Made by a program: the position numbers and the translations under genes. Positions 36,725 to 45,653 of a stretch of DNA of 64,000 nt are shown piece by piece. Source of the DNA: Clostridium brassicae (GTDB lineage Bacteria; Bacillota; Clostridia; Clostridiales; Clostridiaceae); the NCBI RefSeq assembly GCF_026738875.1, contig NZ_JAPQFJ010000007.1:62001-126000 (forward strand), in the 5' to 3' direction. The stretch's first letter is position 1. Every line of letters begins with the position of its first letter. The notes under the pieces were generated by a model. The model saw only the letters and a program-made list of their open reading frames with translations. It had not been told where the DNA came from and ran no database searches.

Positions 36725-37180
36725 TTAAATTATCTCTTCGATTTGATTTTCTGTATAGACCCTAATTCCATTTTTCAAAAATAACTCTGCTGTCACTCCA
36801 TTACCTTCTATTTTCTTACCACTAAAGCTTCCATCATATATTTCCCCACATCCACAAGAAGGACTTTTAGCTTTTAAAATAGCCTTAGTAGCTCCAACTA
36901 ATTTTGCCAGTTTTAAAGCCTCATAAGCTCCCTCTACAAATTTATTTGTAGAATCTTCTCCCTCATTACTTAAAATCTTAATTTTTCCTTCTAAAACCTC
37001 TTTTCCAGTTCCACCCACTATTTCATGGGGCAATCTTGGAGTTGTAAGTCCTCCTAACTGTTCAGGACAAACTAAGATTGCTTTTCCTTGTTTTAAAAGC
37101 TCTAAAGCCTTTTCATTTAAGTTATTTCCCCCACTATACTTACAATTAACTCCGCAAAGGCAGGCACTTATTACTATCAT
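36725..37180 (-). CDS. DUF523 (YbbK-like) protein
   Basis: A 151-residue DUF523 protein. Family motifs are ISACLCGVNCKYSGGNN at the N-terminus, LVCPEQLGGLTTPR near residue 37, and KAKSPSCGCGEIYDGSFSG (about 103-121) with conserved cysteines. The cysteine pattern suggests a metal or Fe-S site; the biochemical role is unknown to me. AAGGTGG precedes the ATG. It stands alone between the GH31 regulatory region and a small membrane protein. Confidence 0.88.
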   Translation of the reverse strand: MIVISACLCGVNCKYSGGNNLNEKALELLKQGKAILVCPEQLGGLTTPRLPHEIVGGTGKEVLEGKIKILSNEGEDSTNKFVEGAYEALKLAKLVGATKAILKAKSPSCGCGEIYDGSFSGKKIEGNGVTAELFLKNGIRVYTENQIEEII

Positions 37181-37212
37181 TCAAATCACCACCTTTTTTT
37201 GATATATGCTTA

Positions 37213-37310
37213 TAGTAACCGGTTGCTAATCCCTATTAACTGACATTAAAAAATTCTCTACTTCACATAAAATTAATTTAAACATCACTAGTATCTGGCA
37301 ACGTATTACT
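37213..37310. repeat. Degenerate CTAGTAAC-type intergenic sequence
   Basis: Short units such as AGTAACCGG, CTATTAACTG, CACTAGTATCTG and GTATTACTAAG fill the 134-base gap between the DUF523 gene and the small membrane protein gene. They look like decayed heptamer repeats of the kind seen intact at 3045-3121. Confidence 0.4.
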
Positions 37311-37314
37311 AAGT

Positions 37315-37590
37315 TTACTGTTCTCTCAAAATAGTATCTATGCATCCATAGCCTATACTTAAGATAATTACTACATATACATTAACACCCGTGATTCCAA
37401 AAACAACAGAAAATAAAACTAACATTACAAACCAGCTAAACCTTCTTATTATCTTCTCTTTTCCACTTTCTTTAATTAATCTCTGAATAGGAACAAATAG
37501 TTGAAGATTACTCTTGTTAAGAGCAGTAAATATTATAGAAGAAACAATATAAGTTACTGTAAAAGTTACAATTAAAATAGTAAGAGACAA
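37315..37590 (-). CDS. Small integral membrane protein of unknown function
   Basis: A 91-residue protein with an N-terminal helix (about 2-22) and two more hydrophobic segments (about 52-84). A charged loop between them (IQRLIKESGKEKIIRRF) is probably cytoplasmic. Start TTG 37590 has AGGAGG eight bases upstream, which supports real translation. I do not recognise the family. It lies 222 bases downstream of mutS2 on the same strand. Confidence 0.6.
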   Translation of the reverse strand: MSLTILIVTFTVTYIVSSIIFTALNKSNLQLFVPIQRLIKESGKEKIIRRFSWFVMLVLFSVVFGITGVNVYVVIILSIGYGCIDTILREQ

Positions 37591-37616
37591 TTTTTTTTCC
37601 TCCTGTTTTATCAGAA

Positions 37617-37680
37617 TATTTATCCGACTTCCAACTTTCCGTTAGAGTAAGACTCCATCGGGAACCAAGAACTCTGTTTG
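37617..37680 (+). repeat. Diverged single copy of the two-hairpin element
   Basis: TTATCCGACTTC, AACTTTC, GAGTAAGACTCC and GAACCAAGAACTCTGTTT occur in the same order as in the complement of the array at 36014-36514. The copy is about half length and degraded. It is oriented opposite to the array as printed. Confidence 0.6.
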
Positions 37681-37812
37681 TTAATCTCTGAACTTTTTCA
37701 ATTAAAATTAAGAACTAAAATAAATTATATATTGCTAAATTATTTAGACAATTTGATTTTACTATATTTTTCAACTTTATTCATAGTAATTTTCTTTGAA
37801 AATAGTTAGTTA

Positions 37813-40170
37813 TTATTTAAGTTCAACTACAGTAACTCCATCTCCACCTTCCCCATAGGCTCCAAGCCTATAGTTTTTTACATGAGGATGCCTTTTAAGC
37901 ATGTCTGTTATAGTTTTTCTAAGTATTCCTGTGCCTTTACCATGAATAACAGTAACCTCACCAAGTCCACCTAAATAAGCATCATCTAAATATTTGTCTA
38001 CTGTATAAACTGCTTCTTCTGAATCCATTCCACGAAGATCCACTGAAGATGATATTTGTCTTAAATTCAAATTTAAACGTTTCTTTTTATTTTCTGTTTT
38101 GTTTTTATTATTCCCATCTATTTCTCTAAGGTCTTTTATATTTACACTTATCTTCATTATCCCTGCCTGTACTTGTACCTCACCTTTATTATCAGGTTTA
38201 GAAAGAACTATAACCTTTTGATTGAACTTAGGAAGATACACTTCTTGCCCTTCATTAACCTTCTTAAGTTCTTTTCCACCTTCTTTAGGCTTGTTAATAT
38301 CACTTTCTACATTATCAAGTTTATCTTTAAGTTTCTTTCTATTCTCTTCTAATTTTTGACGAACTTCAGAAGAATATCCCATTCTTTCAAGTTCTCTTAT
38401 ATCTTTTAATATTTTATCTGCCTCTTCTTTTGCTTCTTTTATGATTTGTTTAGCTTCTCTTTTAGCTTCTATATCAGCTTTTTCCCTTACATTTTGAAGC
38501 TTAGTTAATTTTTCTTCATATTTTTGTTTTATTTTTAATGCTTCTTCTTTAGCATTTTCAGCTTCACGCACATCCTTCTGAGCTTTTATGTTTTTATCTT
38601 GAAGACTTTGTATAAGATCTTCAAATTTCAATGTATCACTTGAAATACCTTCCTTTGCATCTTCTATTATATAAGATGGAAGTCCAAGTCTTTTTGATAT
38701 TTCAAAGGCATTTGACTTTCCTGGAATCCCTATTAATAATCTATAAGTAGGTCTTAATGTTTCCACATCAAATTCTACGGAAGCATTTTCAACGCCTTCT
38801 ACTTTTAAGGCATAAGCTTTAAGTTCACTATAGTGAGTTGTAGCTACCACTTTACTTCCTCTTTTTCTTAACTCTTCTAATATTGATACCGCAAGAGAAG
38901 CTCCTTCTGTAGGATCAGTTCCTGCACCTAATTCATCAAATAGAGCTAAAGAATTTTCATCTGCGTTGTCTATTATATTCACTATATTAGTCATGTGAGA
39001 TGAGAAAGTGGATAAACTTTGTTCTATGCTTTGTTCATCTCCGATATCTGCAAAAACTTCCTTGAAGAAGCTTATAATAGAGCCATCTTTTGCAGGTATC
39101 ATAAGACCACTTAATGCCATTAGATGTAAAAGACCAACAGTTTTAAGTGTAACAGTTTTACCTCCAGTATTAGGCCCTGTTACAACTATAGATGTTATTC
39201 CTTTATTTAAATAAATATCATTAGCTACTACCATCTTAGGGTCTATTAATGGATGTTTTGCTTTTATAATATCAAAGTGCCCTTCTTCATTTAAATTTGG
39301 TACTATTCCATTTAAGCTTCCACCATATTTAGCTTTTGCAAAAATGAAATCTAATTCCCAAATTATATTGGCATTAACCTTTATAATACTTACATTTTCA
39401 TACACCTTGCCTGATAAATCTTGAAGTATTCTTTCAATCTCTGCTTTTTCTTTGAGTTTTAATTCCTTTATTTCATTATTTAAAGTAACTAAACTCATAG
39501 GTTCTATGAATAAAGTAGCTCCTGATGAACTCTGATCATGTACAAGTCCTGGCACAGAACTTTTATTTTCAACCTTTACAGGAAGCACATACCTTTCTCC
39601 TCTTATTGTGTATATACTTTCTTGAAGGTATTGAGAATAACTCCTAATAAGAGAATTCACCTTATTTTTTATAGAGGAATTTTTTTCTTTAAGATTTCTT
39701 CTTATATTATATAATGTAGAACTAGCTCTATCAGATATTTCCTCTTCTGATATAATAGCTACAAATATTTCATCTTCAAGCTTTTTAAGGGGAGTAAGTC
39801 CTGCGCAAATATCTTCTATAATTCTGAAAGATTCCTCTTCATCTTTATGACTTATATAATCTTTAAATCTTCTTGAACATCTTAATAAGTTTGCAATTCT
39901 AAGAAGTTGTACCGGAAGAAGTACAAACCCTTTCTGTGCCTTTTCAATTCCTTCCCTAACATCAAATAACCCTTCGAAAGGAGGCGCGCTTTTCTTTATA
40001 AGAAGCTGAAAAGCCTCTTTAGTTTCTTCTAAATGTTCTCTAACCTCATAAGCATTATCATAAGGTTCCAACTCTTCTATAATATCCTTAGCTGCCCCTG
40101 TTACTGTATATTTCTTAAGTTCCTCTTTTATCTTATTAAATTCTAAAACTCTTAATGACTTATGATTCAA
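37813..40170 (-). CDS. mutS2: MutS2 endonuclease / ribosome-rescue ATPase
   Basis: A 785-residue MutS2 protein without the mismatch-recognition domain of MutS. The core and lever regions lead to the ATPase domain, with Walker A GPNTGGKT (332-339) and ALFDELGAGTDPTEGASLA as Walker B. A long coiled coil with a KOW-like segment follows, and the C-terminal Smr nuclease domain has VIHGKGTGILRKTI. MutS2 is linked to suppression of recombination and to rescue of collided ribosomes. TTG 40170 is ten bases after GGGAG; no in-frame ATG is nearby. Confidence 0.95.
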   Translation of the reverse strand: MNHKSLRVLEFNKIKEELKKYTVTGAAKDIIEELEPYDNAYEVREHLEETKEAFQLLIKKSAPPFEGLFDVREGIEKAQKGFVLLPVQLLRIANLLRCSRRFKDYISHKDEEESFRIIEDICAGLTPLKKLEDEIFVAIISEEEISDRASSTLYNIRRNLKEKNSSIKNKVNSLIRSYSQYLQESIYTIRGERYVLPVKVENKSSVPGLVHDQSSSGATLFIEPMSLVTLNNEIKELKLKEKAEIERILQDLSGKVYENVSIIKVNANIIWELDFIFAKAKYGGSLNGIVPNLNEEGHFDIIKAKHPLIDPKMVVANDIYLNKGITSIVVTGPNTGGKTVTLKTVGLLHLMALSGLMIPAKDGSIISFFKEVFADIGDEQSIEQSLSTFSSHMTNIVNIIDNADENSLALFDELGAGTDPTEGASLAVSILEELRKRGSKVVATTHYSELKAYALKVEGVENASVEFDVETLRPTYRLLIGIPGKSNAFEISKRLGLPSYIIEDAKEGISSDTLKFEDLIQSLQDKNIKAQKDVREAENAKEEALKIKQKYEEKLTKLQNVREKADIEAKREAKQIIKEAKEEADKILKDIRELERMGYSSEVRQKLEENRKKLKDKLDNVESDINKPKEGGKELKKVNEGQEVYLPKFNQKVIVLSKPDNKGEVQVQAGIMKISVNIKDLREIDGNNKNKTENKKKRLNLNLRQISSSVDLRGMDSEEAVYTVDKYLDDAYLGGLGEVTVIHGKGTGILRKTITDMLKRHPHVKNYRLGAYGEGGDGVTVVELK

Positions 40171-40200
40171 TGTATTTCAACTCCCTTACTTTTACTACAT

Positions 40201-40405
40201 GCTAGGTCGATTTTAGCCTTTATAAAACTTTTGTCAAACACCCTAGATTTTCCTTTTCTAATCTCTAATTTCTAGTCGCTAACTGCTTTGTTTAAAAGCT
40301 TTTGCGGCTCTTTTAGCAATTATTGACTAGTGACTAGCAACTAGTGATTCTCTTTTATTTTCTATTCTTTTCCTATGACCTAGTACCTTCAGTCTAGTAC
40401 CTAAT
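40201..40405. repeat. Degenerate CTAGTGACTAGCAACTAG-type intergenic sequence
   Basis: The gap of about 240 bases between the U32 peptidase and mutS2 contains ATGCTAGGTCG, TAGTCGCTAACTG, GACTAGTGACTAGCAACTAG and CCTAGTACCTTCAGTCTAGTACC. These short imperfect units belong to the same dispersed family as 2976-3121 and 48575-48745. Confidence 0.5.
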
Positions 40406-40411
40406 TAATGG

Positions 40412-42841
40412 TTACTCCACTCCTCTTCTAAAGTGTCCTCTTGTAAATCCTTTGAAATCCTTATTAAAGACTTCTTCTTTTAAAGATTTCAATATTTCCA
40501 ATGTTTCTTCGTAACTTTCATCTATAAAATCAGCTCTTAATAAATTTACCTTTAATTTTTTTATTTCATCTAAATTTGGAATTAAATTTATTGATGTTCC
40601 GTTGTATATGTGGCTTCTGCAGTACTTATCCGTCTTTACTGGAAACTCTTCTCCCTTTCTATCCCTTAAAACAAAACTTCCTCTTTCACATTCTCCACTA
40701 CACTCTTTCTTTCTGTTTTTATTTCCCAAAACACTTCCTATAGGACAATATTCACTTATCATAAGTTCTATTTTTCCATAAACAAGCATTATACAAGGAA
40801 GTACTGATTTTTTAACTAAATTAGTTATTTCTTTTTTATTAAGTTCCACACTTATAGAAATTATATCCAAATAATCTTTATAAAATCCTATACCATAACT
40901 ATTAAAATTATTTAACTTATAGTCTCCTATTATAAGAGTTTTATCTTTAAATCTATTTATAATCCCTAAATTTGAAGTAATTATACCTTTTATGTATGGT
41001 AACCTTTCTTCTATTTTAGTACAAACATTTTCAAATTCACCTTTTATTATAGAGAATGTTTTAATAAATACATTTTTGCATTTTACTTCATCTAAATTTA
41101 TACTAGAGTCTCTCATAAACATTTCTACAGCTATACTATCAATTTTCATATGTTGTGCTGCCTTAAGCTGATCTTTTGTAGTCACTACAACCAAAGGCCC
41201 TTGTATGTCCATTTGAAAAATTTCCCTATAATTTCTATTAAAATCTATCTCTTTTTTAAATATTTTTTTATCCTTATGCTTTATAAAACTTTCTATCTTA
41301 TTTATAAGTTCACGTCGAGCAGAATTAATAGCTGATACAGGCATAAATCCATCTTCAAAAACTTCAAACTCTATTTCTTTAAAATTAAAAGCTGTATCTC
41401 CTGTTTTTCTTAAATTATTTATTATTTTTTCCTTATCTAAAGGCTTCTTTAAAGCTTTCTGTACAATATCTGCTTCATACTCAAAAGGTTTTCCTTCATA
41501 CTCTGTCTCTAAGGTAAATGGCTGACCAACACTAAACTTAACAATTAATTTTAAATTATTTTTATGTCCATATATATCAATATAAGATTTACTTAGATTT
41601 TCTAAAAGTCTAACATCAGAGGTTTTGTAAAGTATATCTCCTACTTTATACTTAGAAGGTTTTAGTGAGACTATGTCTCCAGCAAAAGCTTCCTCTACAG
41701 ATTTAGATTTCTTTAATATTTTTGATATAGTAAATCCACTTTCTTTTACTCTTATTCCATCTTGAAGGTGTATATCTTCTTTTAGAAGTATAGTCATATC
41801 TTTATTAACTTTTCCTATTTCAATCCCTGTATTCTTAGGAAAATTATAGGACATCATATCTTTTCCCATATTACCAAATAAATAAGCCTTAGAAAATCCT
41901 TCTCTATTAAACAATTGAAGAAGCTTTTTCTTCTCTTTTTCTTGGTTGTACTTTTCATTTTCTTTGTGATGTAACTTACAATTACCAACCCCTATATTAA
42001 GCTCCTGGCCTTTAAGTTGCGCACTATTAGTAGACTGTAAATTGTTAAGTGCTTCATCTATTACTTTTCTATAAGCAGCTACAACTCCCGCTACATATTC
42101 TGGTCTTTTCATTCTTCCTTCTATCTTTAAAGAACTAGTTCCACTTTCTATTAAATCCTTAATATTTTCTATAGTACATATATCCTTAGGACTTAAAATA
42201 TACCCTTTTTTATTTCTACCTGATACTTTATCTATAATTTCATAAGGAAGTCTACAAGGTTGAGCACAACGCCCTCTATTCCCACTTCTTCCCCCTATTA
42301 AGCTACTCATTAGGCATTGTCCTGAATAAGATATACATAGAGCCCCATGTATAAACACTTCTGTCTCTATATTTAATTCCTTTGAAATATACTTTATCTC
42401 ATTAATATCTAGTTCTCTTGACAAAACTATTCTTGAAAACCCTAATTTTTTCAAAAGAATAGCTCCTTCCCCATTATGTACTGTCATTTGGGTAGAGGCA
42501 TGAAGATGAAACTCTGGGAAATTCCTTGATACAAGTTCTGCTATTCCTGTATCTTGAATTATTAAAGCATCAACACCTATTTCATATAAGAATTTTATAT
42601 ATTCTAATGCTTCTTTAATTTCATCTTCTTTTATCAAAGTATTTACTGTAACATAAATTTTCACATTATATAAATGGCAATATTCTACTGCTTTTATCAT
42701 ATTCGCTTCATCAAAATTAGAAGCATAGGCTCTTGCTGAGAATTTAGCTCCTCCAAGGTAAACTGCATCTGCTCCATTTTGCACTGCTGCATGAAGACTT
42801 TCCATACTTCCTGCTGGTGCTAACAACTCAATTTTTTTCAT
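40412..42841 (-). CDS. U32-family peptidase / RlhA-like protein with DUF3656
   Basis: An 809-residue U32 protein. The N-terminal peptidase-like barrel carries LLAPAGSMESLHAAVQNGAD, AVYLGGAKFSARAYA and the signature IHGALCISYSGQCLMSS. The cysteine group GNRGRCAQPC follows. The middle and C-terminal parts match the DUF3656/collagenase-like extension, with more cysteines (CPIGSV, KKECSGECERG). E. coli RlhA of this family hydroxylates a 23S rRNA base; true protease activity is not assured. AAGGAG precedes the ATG. The four-cysteine pattern suggests an Fe-S cluster. Confidence 0.9.
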   Translation of the reverse strand: MKKIELLAPAGSMESLHAAVQNGADAVYLGGAKFSARAYASNFDEANMIKAVEYCHLYNVKIYVTVNTLIKEDEIKEALEYIKFLYEIGVDALIIQDTGIAELVSRNFPEFHLHASTQMTVHNGEGAILLKKLGFSRIVLSRELDINEIKYISKELNIETEVFIHGALCISYSGQCLMSSLIGGRSGNRGRCAQPCRLPYEIIDKVSGRNKKGYILSPKDICTIENIKDLIESGTSSLKIEGRMKRPEYVAGVVAAYRKVIDEALNNLQSTNSAQLKGQELNIGVGNCKLHHKENEKYNQEKEKKKLLQLFNREGFSKAYLFGNMGKDMMSYNFPKNTGIEIGKVNKDMTILLKEDIHLQDGIRVKESGFTISKILKKSKSVEEAFAGDIVSLKPSKYKVGDILYKTSDVRLLENLSKSYIDIYGHKNNLKLIVKFSVGQPFTLETEYEGKPFEYEADIVQKALKKPLDKEKIINNLRKTGDTAFNFKEIEFEVFEDGFMPVSAINSARRELINKIESFIKHKDKKIFKKEIDFNRNYREIFQMDIQGPLVVVTTKDQLKAAQHMKIDSIAVEMFMRDSSINLDEVKCKNVFIKTFSIIKGEFENVCTKIEERLPYIKGIITSNLGIINRFKDKTLIIGDYKLNNFNSYGIGFYKDYLDIISISVELNKKEITNLVKKSVLPCIMLVYGKIELMISEYCPIGSVLGNKNRKKECSGECERGSFVLRDRKGEEFPVKTDKYCRSHIYNGTSINLIPNLDEIKKLKVNLLRADFIDESYEETLEILKSLKEEVFNKDFKGFTRGHFRRGVE

Positions 42842-42965
42842 AAATTATCTCTCCTTACCTTCCCACACCTAATTATACATTATAACAAAACCTTCTGCCA
42901 ATTAACAGGATAAAAAATGTATATTTTATACATAAATATAGATACTAACTACAGGAGGTGTTATT

Positions 42966-44441
42966 TTGGAAAAATCAATATTAACAGAAAATCTAAAAAA
43001 CAATATAAGCTTAATTTCATCTAAAATACCTTCAAATTTTAATTTTGTAAAAAGAGATTTAGTATTAAAAGGAAATATAAAGTGCACACTCTTATATATA
43101 AACGGACTTGCAAATCAGGATTATATTGAACAAGGAATAATTTATCCTCTTTTATTTAAGATAGAGGAAAACTTAGAAAACAACATCAACCTTCCTAAAT
43201 ATATTTCTGAACGATATATATCTTGTTATGATTGTAAAATAGTTAAAGAGTTACTTACCATTTGCTATAGTTTAAAACATGGGAAATGCGTAATATTAAT
43301 AGATAATAATGATTCATGCCTTATTTGCAATACTACAGGAGGAAGCTATAGAAACATCACTATATCAAATATAGAAAACACTATAAAAGGCGGTAAGGAT
43401 TCTTTTATTGAGAGCTTAGAGATTAACCTTGCTCTTTTACAACAAAGATTTAAAAATGATTACTTTAAAATAGAAAACTATGTATTAGGAATCGATAGTC
43501 AAAAAGACGTGCTCTTAATGTATGTAGATAACATTGTAGACCATAAGCTTCTAAATCAAATTAGAGAAAAGCTTAAATCTATAAGTTTACCCTATCTTGG
43601 TAGCGTAGACTATATTGCTCAATGCTTTCAAACTACAAAATTAAACATTTTGCCTCAATCAAAAACAACTGAAAAACCTGATAAAGTAGTTTCAGACTTA
43701 CTTCATGGCAAGGTTGCTATTATGATGGATGGTTGCCCACAAGTACTTATAGTACCTGCAGTTTTTATAGAATTTTTCCAATCTGTAGAAGATTATTCAG
43801 ATGAGCTTCCTCTTGCAAACTTTATAAGAATATTGAGAATTTTGGCCACTTTTATCGTACTTACAATTTCACCAGTATACTTAACTTTGTTAGAATATAA
43901 CGCCGCATTATTACCCTTACCTTTAATTAAGATACTGATAAACTCTAGGCTTGGAATACCCCTTAGCCCCTTTTTAGAAGTTTTGTCTATGGAGCTTATT
44001 ATTGAATTTTTAAGAGAGGGAGGATTACGTCTTCCTTTTCCAATAGGTCAAACCTTAGGTATTGTGGGTGGTATAGTTTTAGGAGAAGCTGCAACTAAAG
44101 CTGGCTTAGTTAGTAATGTAACCCTTGTTATTGTATCTATAAATGTAATCTCAACCTTTATAATACCTAATTATGATGCTACCTTGTCCATAAGGTTTTT
44201 AAGGTTTCCTTTGCTTATATTAACAAAATTATTTGGCTTTTTAGGTTTAATATTAGGTTTGTATTTCTTATTTTTGCATTTAATAAGTATGGATTCTTTT
44301 GGTATACCTTATTTTACTCCTTTTGCCCCTATTAGAGGTAGCCACTTAGAAGATTCAGCTATAAGAGGTCCTTTAAATGATTTAAATAAAGGACAAAATT
44401 TATTCAAGTTTACTAAAAATAAGGGGAATAAAAATGAATGA
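42966..44441 (+). CDS. Spore germination receptor A subunit (GerA family)
   Basis: A 491-residue GerA-type germinant receptor subunit of the spore inner membrane. The soluble N-terminal half (to about residue 250) contains GKVAIMMDGCPQVLIVPAVF and is followed by four or five membrane helices with PLPLIKILINSRLGIPLSPF and FPIGQTLGIVGGIVLGEAAT, both conserved in the family. TTG 42966 lies seven bases after AGGAGG. The end overlaps gerB by 8 bases, so they are coupled. Expression in the forespore is expected from family knowledge; the promoter was not fixed. Confidence 0.92.
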   Translation: MEKSILTENLKNNISLISSKIPSNFNFVKRDLVLKGNIKCTLLYINGLANQDYIEQGIIYPLLFKIEENLENNINLPKYISERYISCYDCKIVKELLTICYSLKHGKCVILIDNNDSCLICNTTGGSYRNITISNIENTIKGGKDSFIESLEINLALLQQRFKNDYFKIENYVLGIDSQKDVLLMYVDNIVDHKLLNQIREKLKSISLPYLGSVDYIAQCFQTTKLNILPQSKTTEKPDKVVSDLLHGKVAIMMDGCPQVLIVPAVFIEFFQSVEDYSDELPLANFIRILRILATFIVLTISPVYLTLLEYNAALLPLPLIKILINSRLGIPLSPFLEVLSMELIIEFLREGGLRLPFPIGQTLGIVGGIVLGEAATKAGLVSNVTLVIVSINVISTFIIPNYDATLSIRFLRFPLLILTKLFGFLGLILGLYFLFLHLISMDSFGIPYFTPFAPIRGSHLEDSAIRGPLNDLNKGQNLFKFTKNKGNKNE

Positions 44442-45516
44442 TAAGATAACACACAATCAATATACTGCTATTATTTTAAGCTCTTTTATCGGCGTAGGAA
44501 TAGTTTCTTTGGCATCGGAAACTAGTAAAAAAGCTCATCAATGTTCCTGGATATCAGTTTTAATGTCAGGAACATTTCCTCTTATTATACTACTTATATC
44601 ATCTTATGTGGATAAAAAAATGAATCATGCAGATTTCTCATATATATTAGAAAATTTATATGGAAAGTTTCTTAGACAAATATTTTTATTTATGTTTTTA
44701 ATAAATCCTATCTTGTTGCAGTGCCTAGTAATTTCAGGATACATAGAAGTACTGAAACTTTCTATATCTGTATACATTCCTAGTATCCTAATATTGTTAT
44801 TATTAATTTTAATAATAATGTACACCACTACAAAAAACTTAACCATATTAGGCCGTTTATGTGAACTTTCCCTTTACTTTACACTGCCCTTACTATTTGT
44901 TCCTTTATTATATATTAATAATGGAAACAAGACCTATTTGATGCCTTATTTTGAGAATGCTAAAGCAATTATTTTTGCTATGCCAGCCAGCTTCCAAGCT
45001 TATTCTGGAGCTGAAATAAGCTTTTTTCTATTTGCTTTTATTTCAAATAGAAAAAATACTATAAAACATAATCTTTTTCCTGCTGGAATGGTAACCCTAC
45101 TATATACTTTTATCACAGCTATAACAGTATATTTTTTTGGATGGACGTTAACTTCTAAAACGGACTATTCACTTTTATTTGTGTTTAAACTTGTACGTCC
45201 TGCTATTTTCTCTGACTTTACTTCCTTTTTTATGATAATTTGGAGTACAGCAATACTAATAACCTTATCAGTTGAACAATTTATGATGTCCTACTGTATA
45301 TCAAAAATATTTAATTTAGATTATAAAAAAACTAATTATATAAACATCCCTATAATTTTATTACTAAGTCTCATAACTACAATGAATAAAGACTTTAGGA
45401 TACAGATATTAAAACCTTTATATACATATGTATCAATATTAATCTTTATTTGGTGTATAGTAACCTTTATAGTTACTTTTTTTAAAACTAGAAAAACACA
45501 AGGTAAGGAAATGTAA
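44434..45516 (+). CDS. Spore germination receptor B subunit (GerB family), copy 1
   Basis: A 360-residue GerAB-type transporter-like protein (APC superfamily) with about ten helices. The N-terminal HNQYTAIILSSFIGVGIVSL is typical of GerB. It probably binds the germinant together with the A subunit. It shares nearly all of its length with the next gene; a 129-base block (45121-45249) is almost identical in both. ATG 44434 overlaps the end of gerA and has AAGGGG upstream. Confidence 0.92.
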   Translation: MNDKITHNQYTAIILSSFIGVGIVSLASETSKKAHQCSWISVLMSGTFPLIILLISSYVDKKMNHADFSYILENLYGKFLRQIFLFMFLINPILLQCLVISGYIEVLKLSISVYIPSILILLLLILIIMYTTTKNLTILGRLCELSLYFTLPLLFVPLLYINNGNKTYLMPYFENAKAIIFAMPASFQAYSGAEISFFLFAFISNRKNTIKHNLFPAGMVTLLYTFITAITVYFFGWTLTSKTDYSLLFVFKLVRPAIFSDFTSFFMIIWSTAILITLSVEQFMMSYCISKIFNLDYKKTNYINIPIILLLSLITTMNKDFRIQILKPLYTYVSILIFIWCIVTFIVTFFKTRKTQGKEM

Positions 45517-45529
45517 ATGCGAATGTTTT

Positions 45530-45645
45530 ATTCATAATTATAAATATTAAGTATGGAAAGTGTTATTTTAGAAATGTAATATTGAGATAAAATCTAAAAA
45601 CATTATCCATTTAACTCTACATAAAATATCTTTAAAAATAGGGGA
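45530..45645 (+). pseudogene. Remnant of a second gerA gene, both ends joined, interior lost
   Basis: The 137-base gap between the gerB copies aligns with the start of gerA. GTGTTATTTTAGAAATGTAAT matches GTGTTATTTTGGAAAAATCAAT at 42957, then TAAAATCTAAAAACATTAT matches GAAAATCTAAAAAACAATAT, and ATAAAATATCTTTAAA matches CTAAAATACCTTCAAA. It then joins AAAAATAGGGGAATATAAAAATG, which matches the gerA end/gerB start AAAAATAAGGGGAATAAAAATG. The reading frame is full of stops. This is a collapsed gerA left from an ancestral gerA-gerB duplication. Confidence 0.8.
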
Positions 45646-45653
45646 ATATAAAA

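Noticed and set aside
42918-42947. Possible sigma-G promoter for gerA (TGTATA, 17 bases, GATACTA)
   Set aside because: The expected start site would fall on the AGGAGG ribosome site at 42953-42958, and AT-rich DNA gives many such matches. Not supported well enough to list as a feature.
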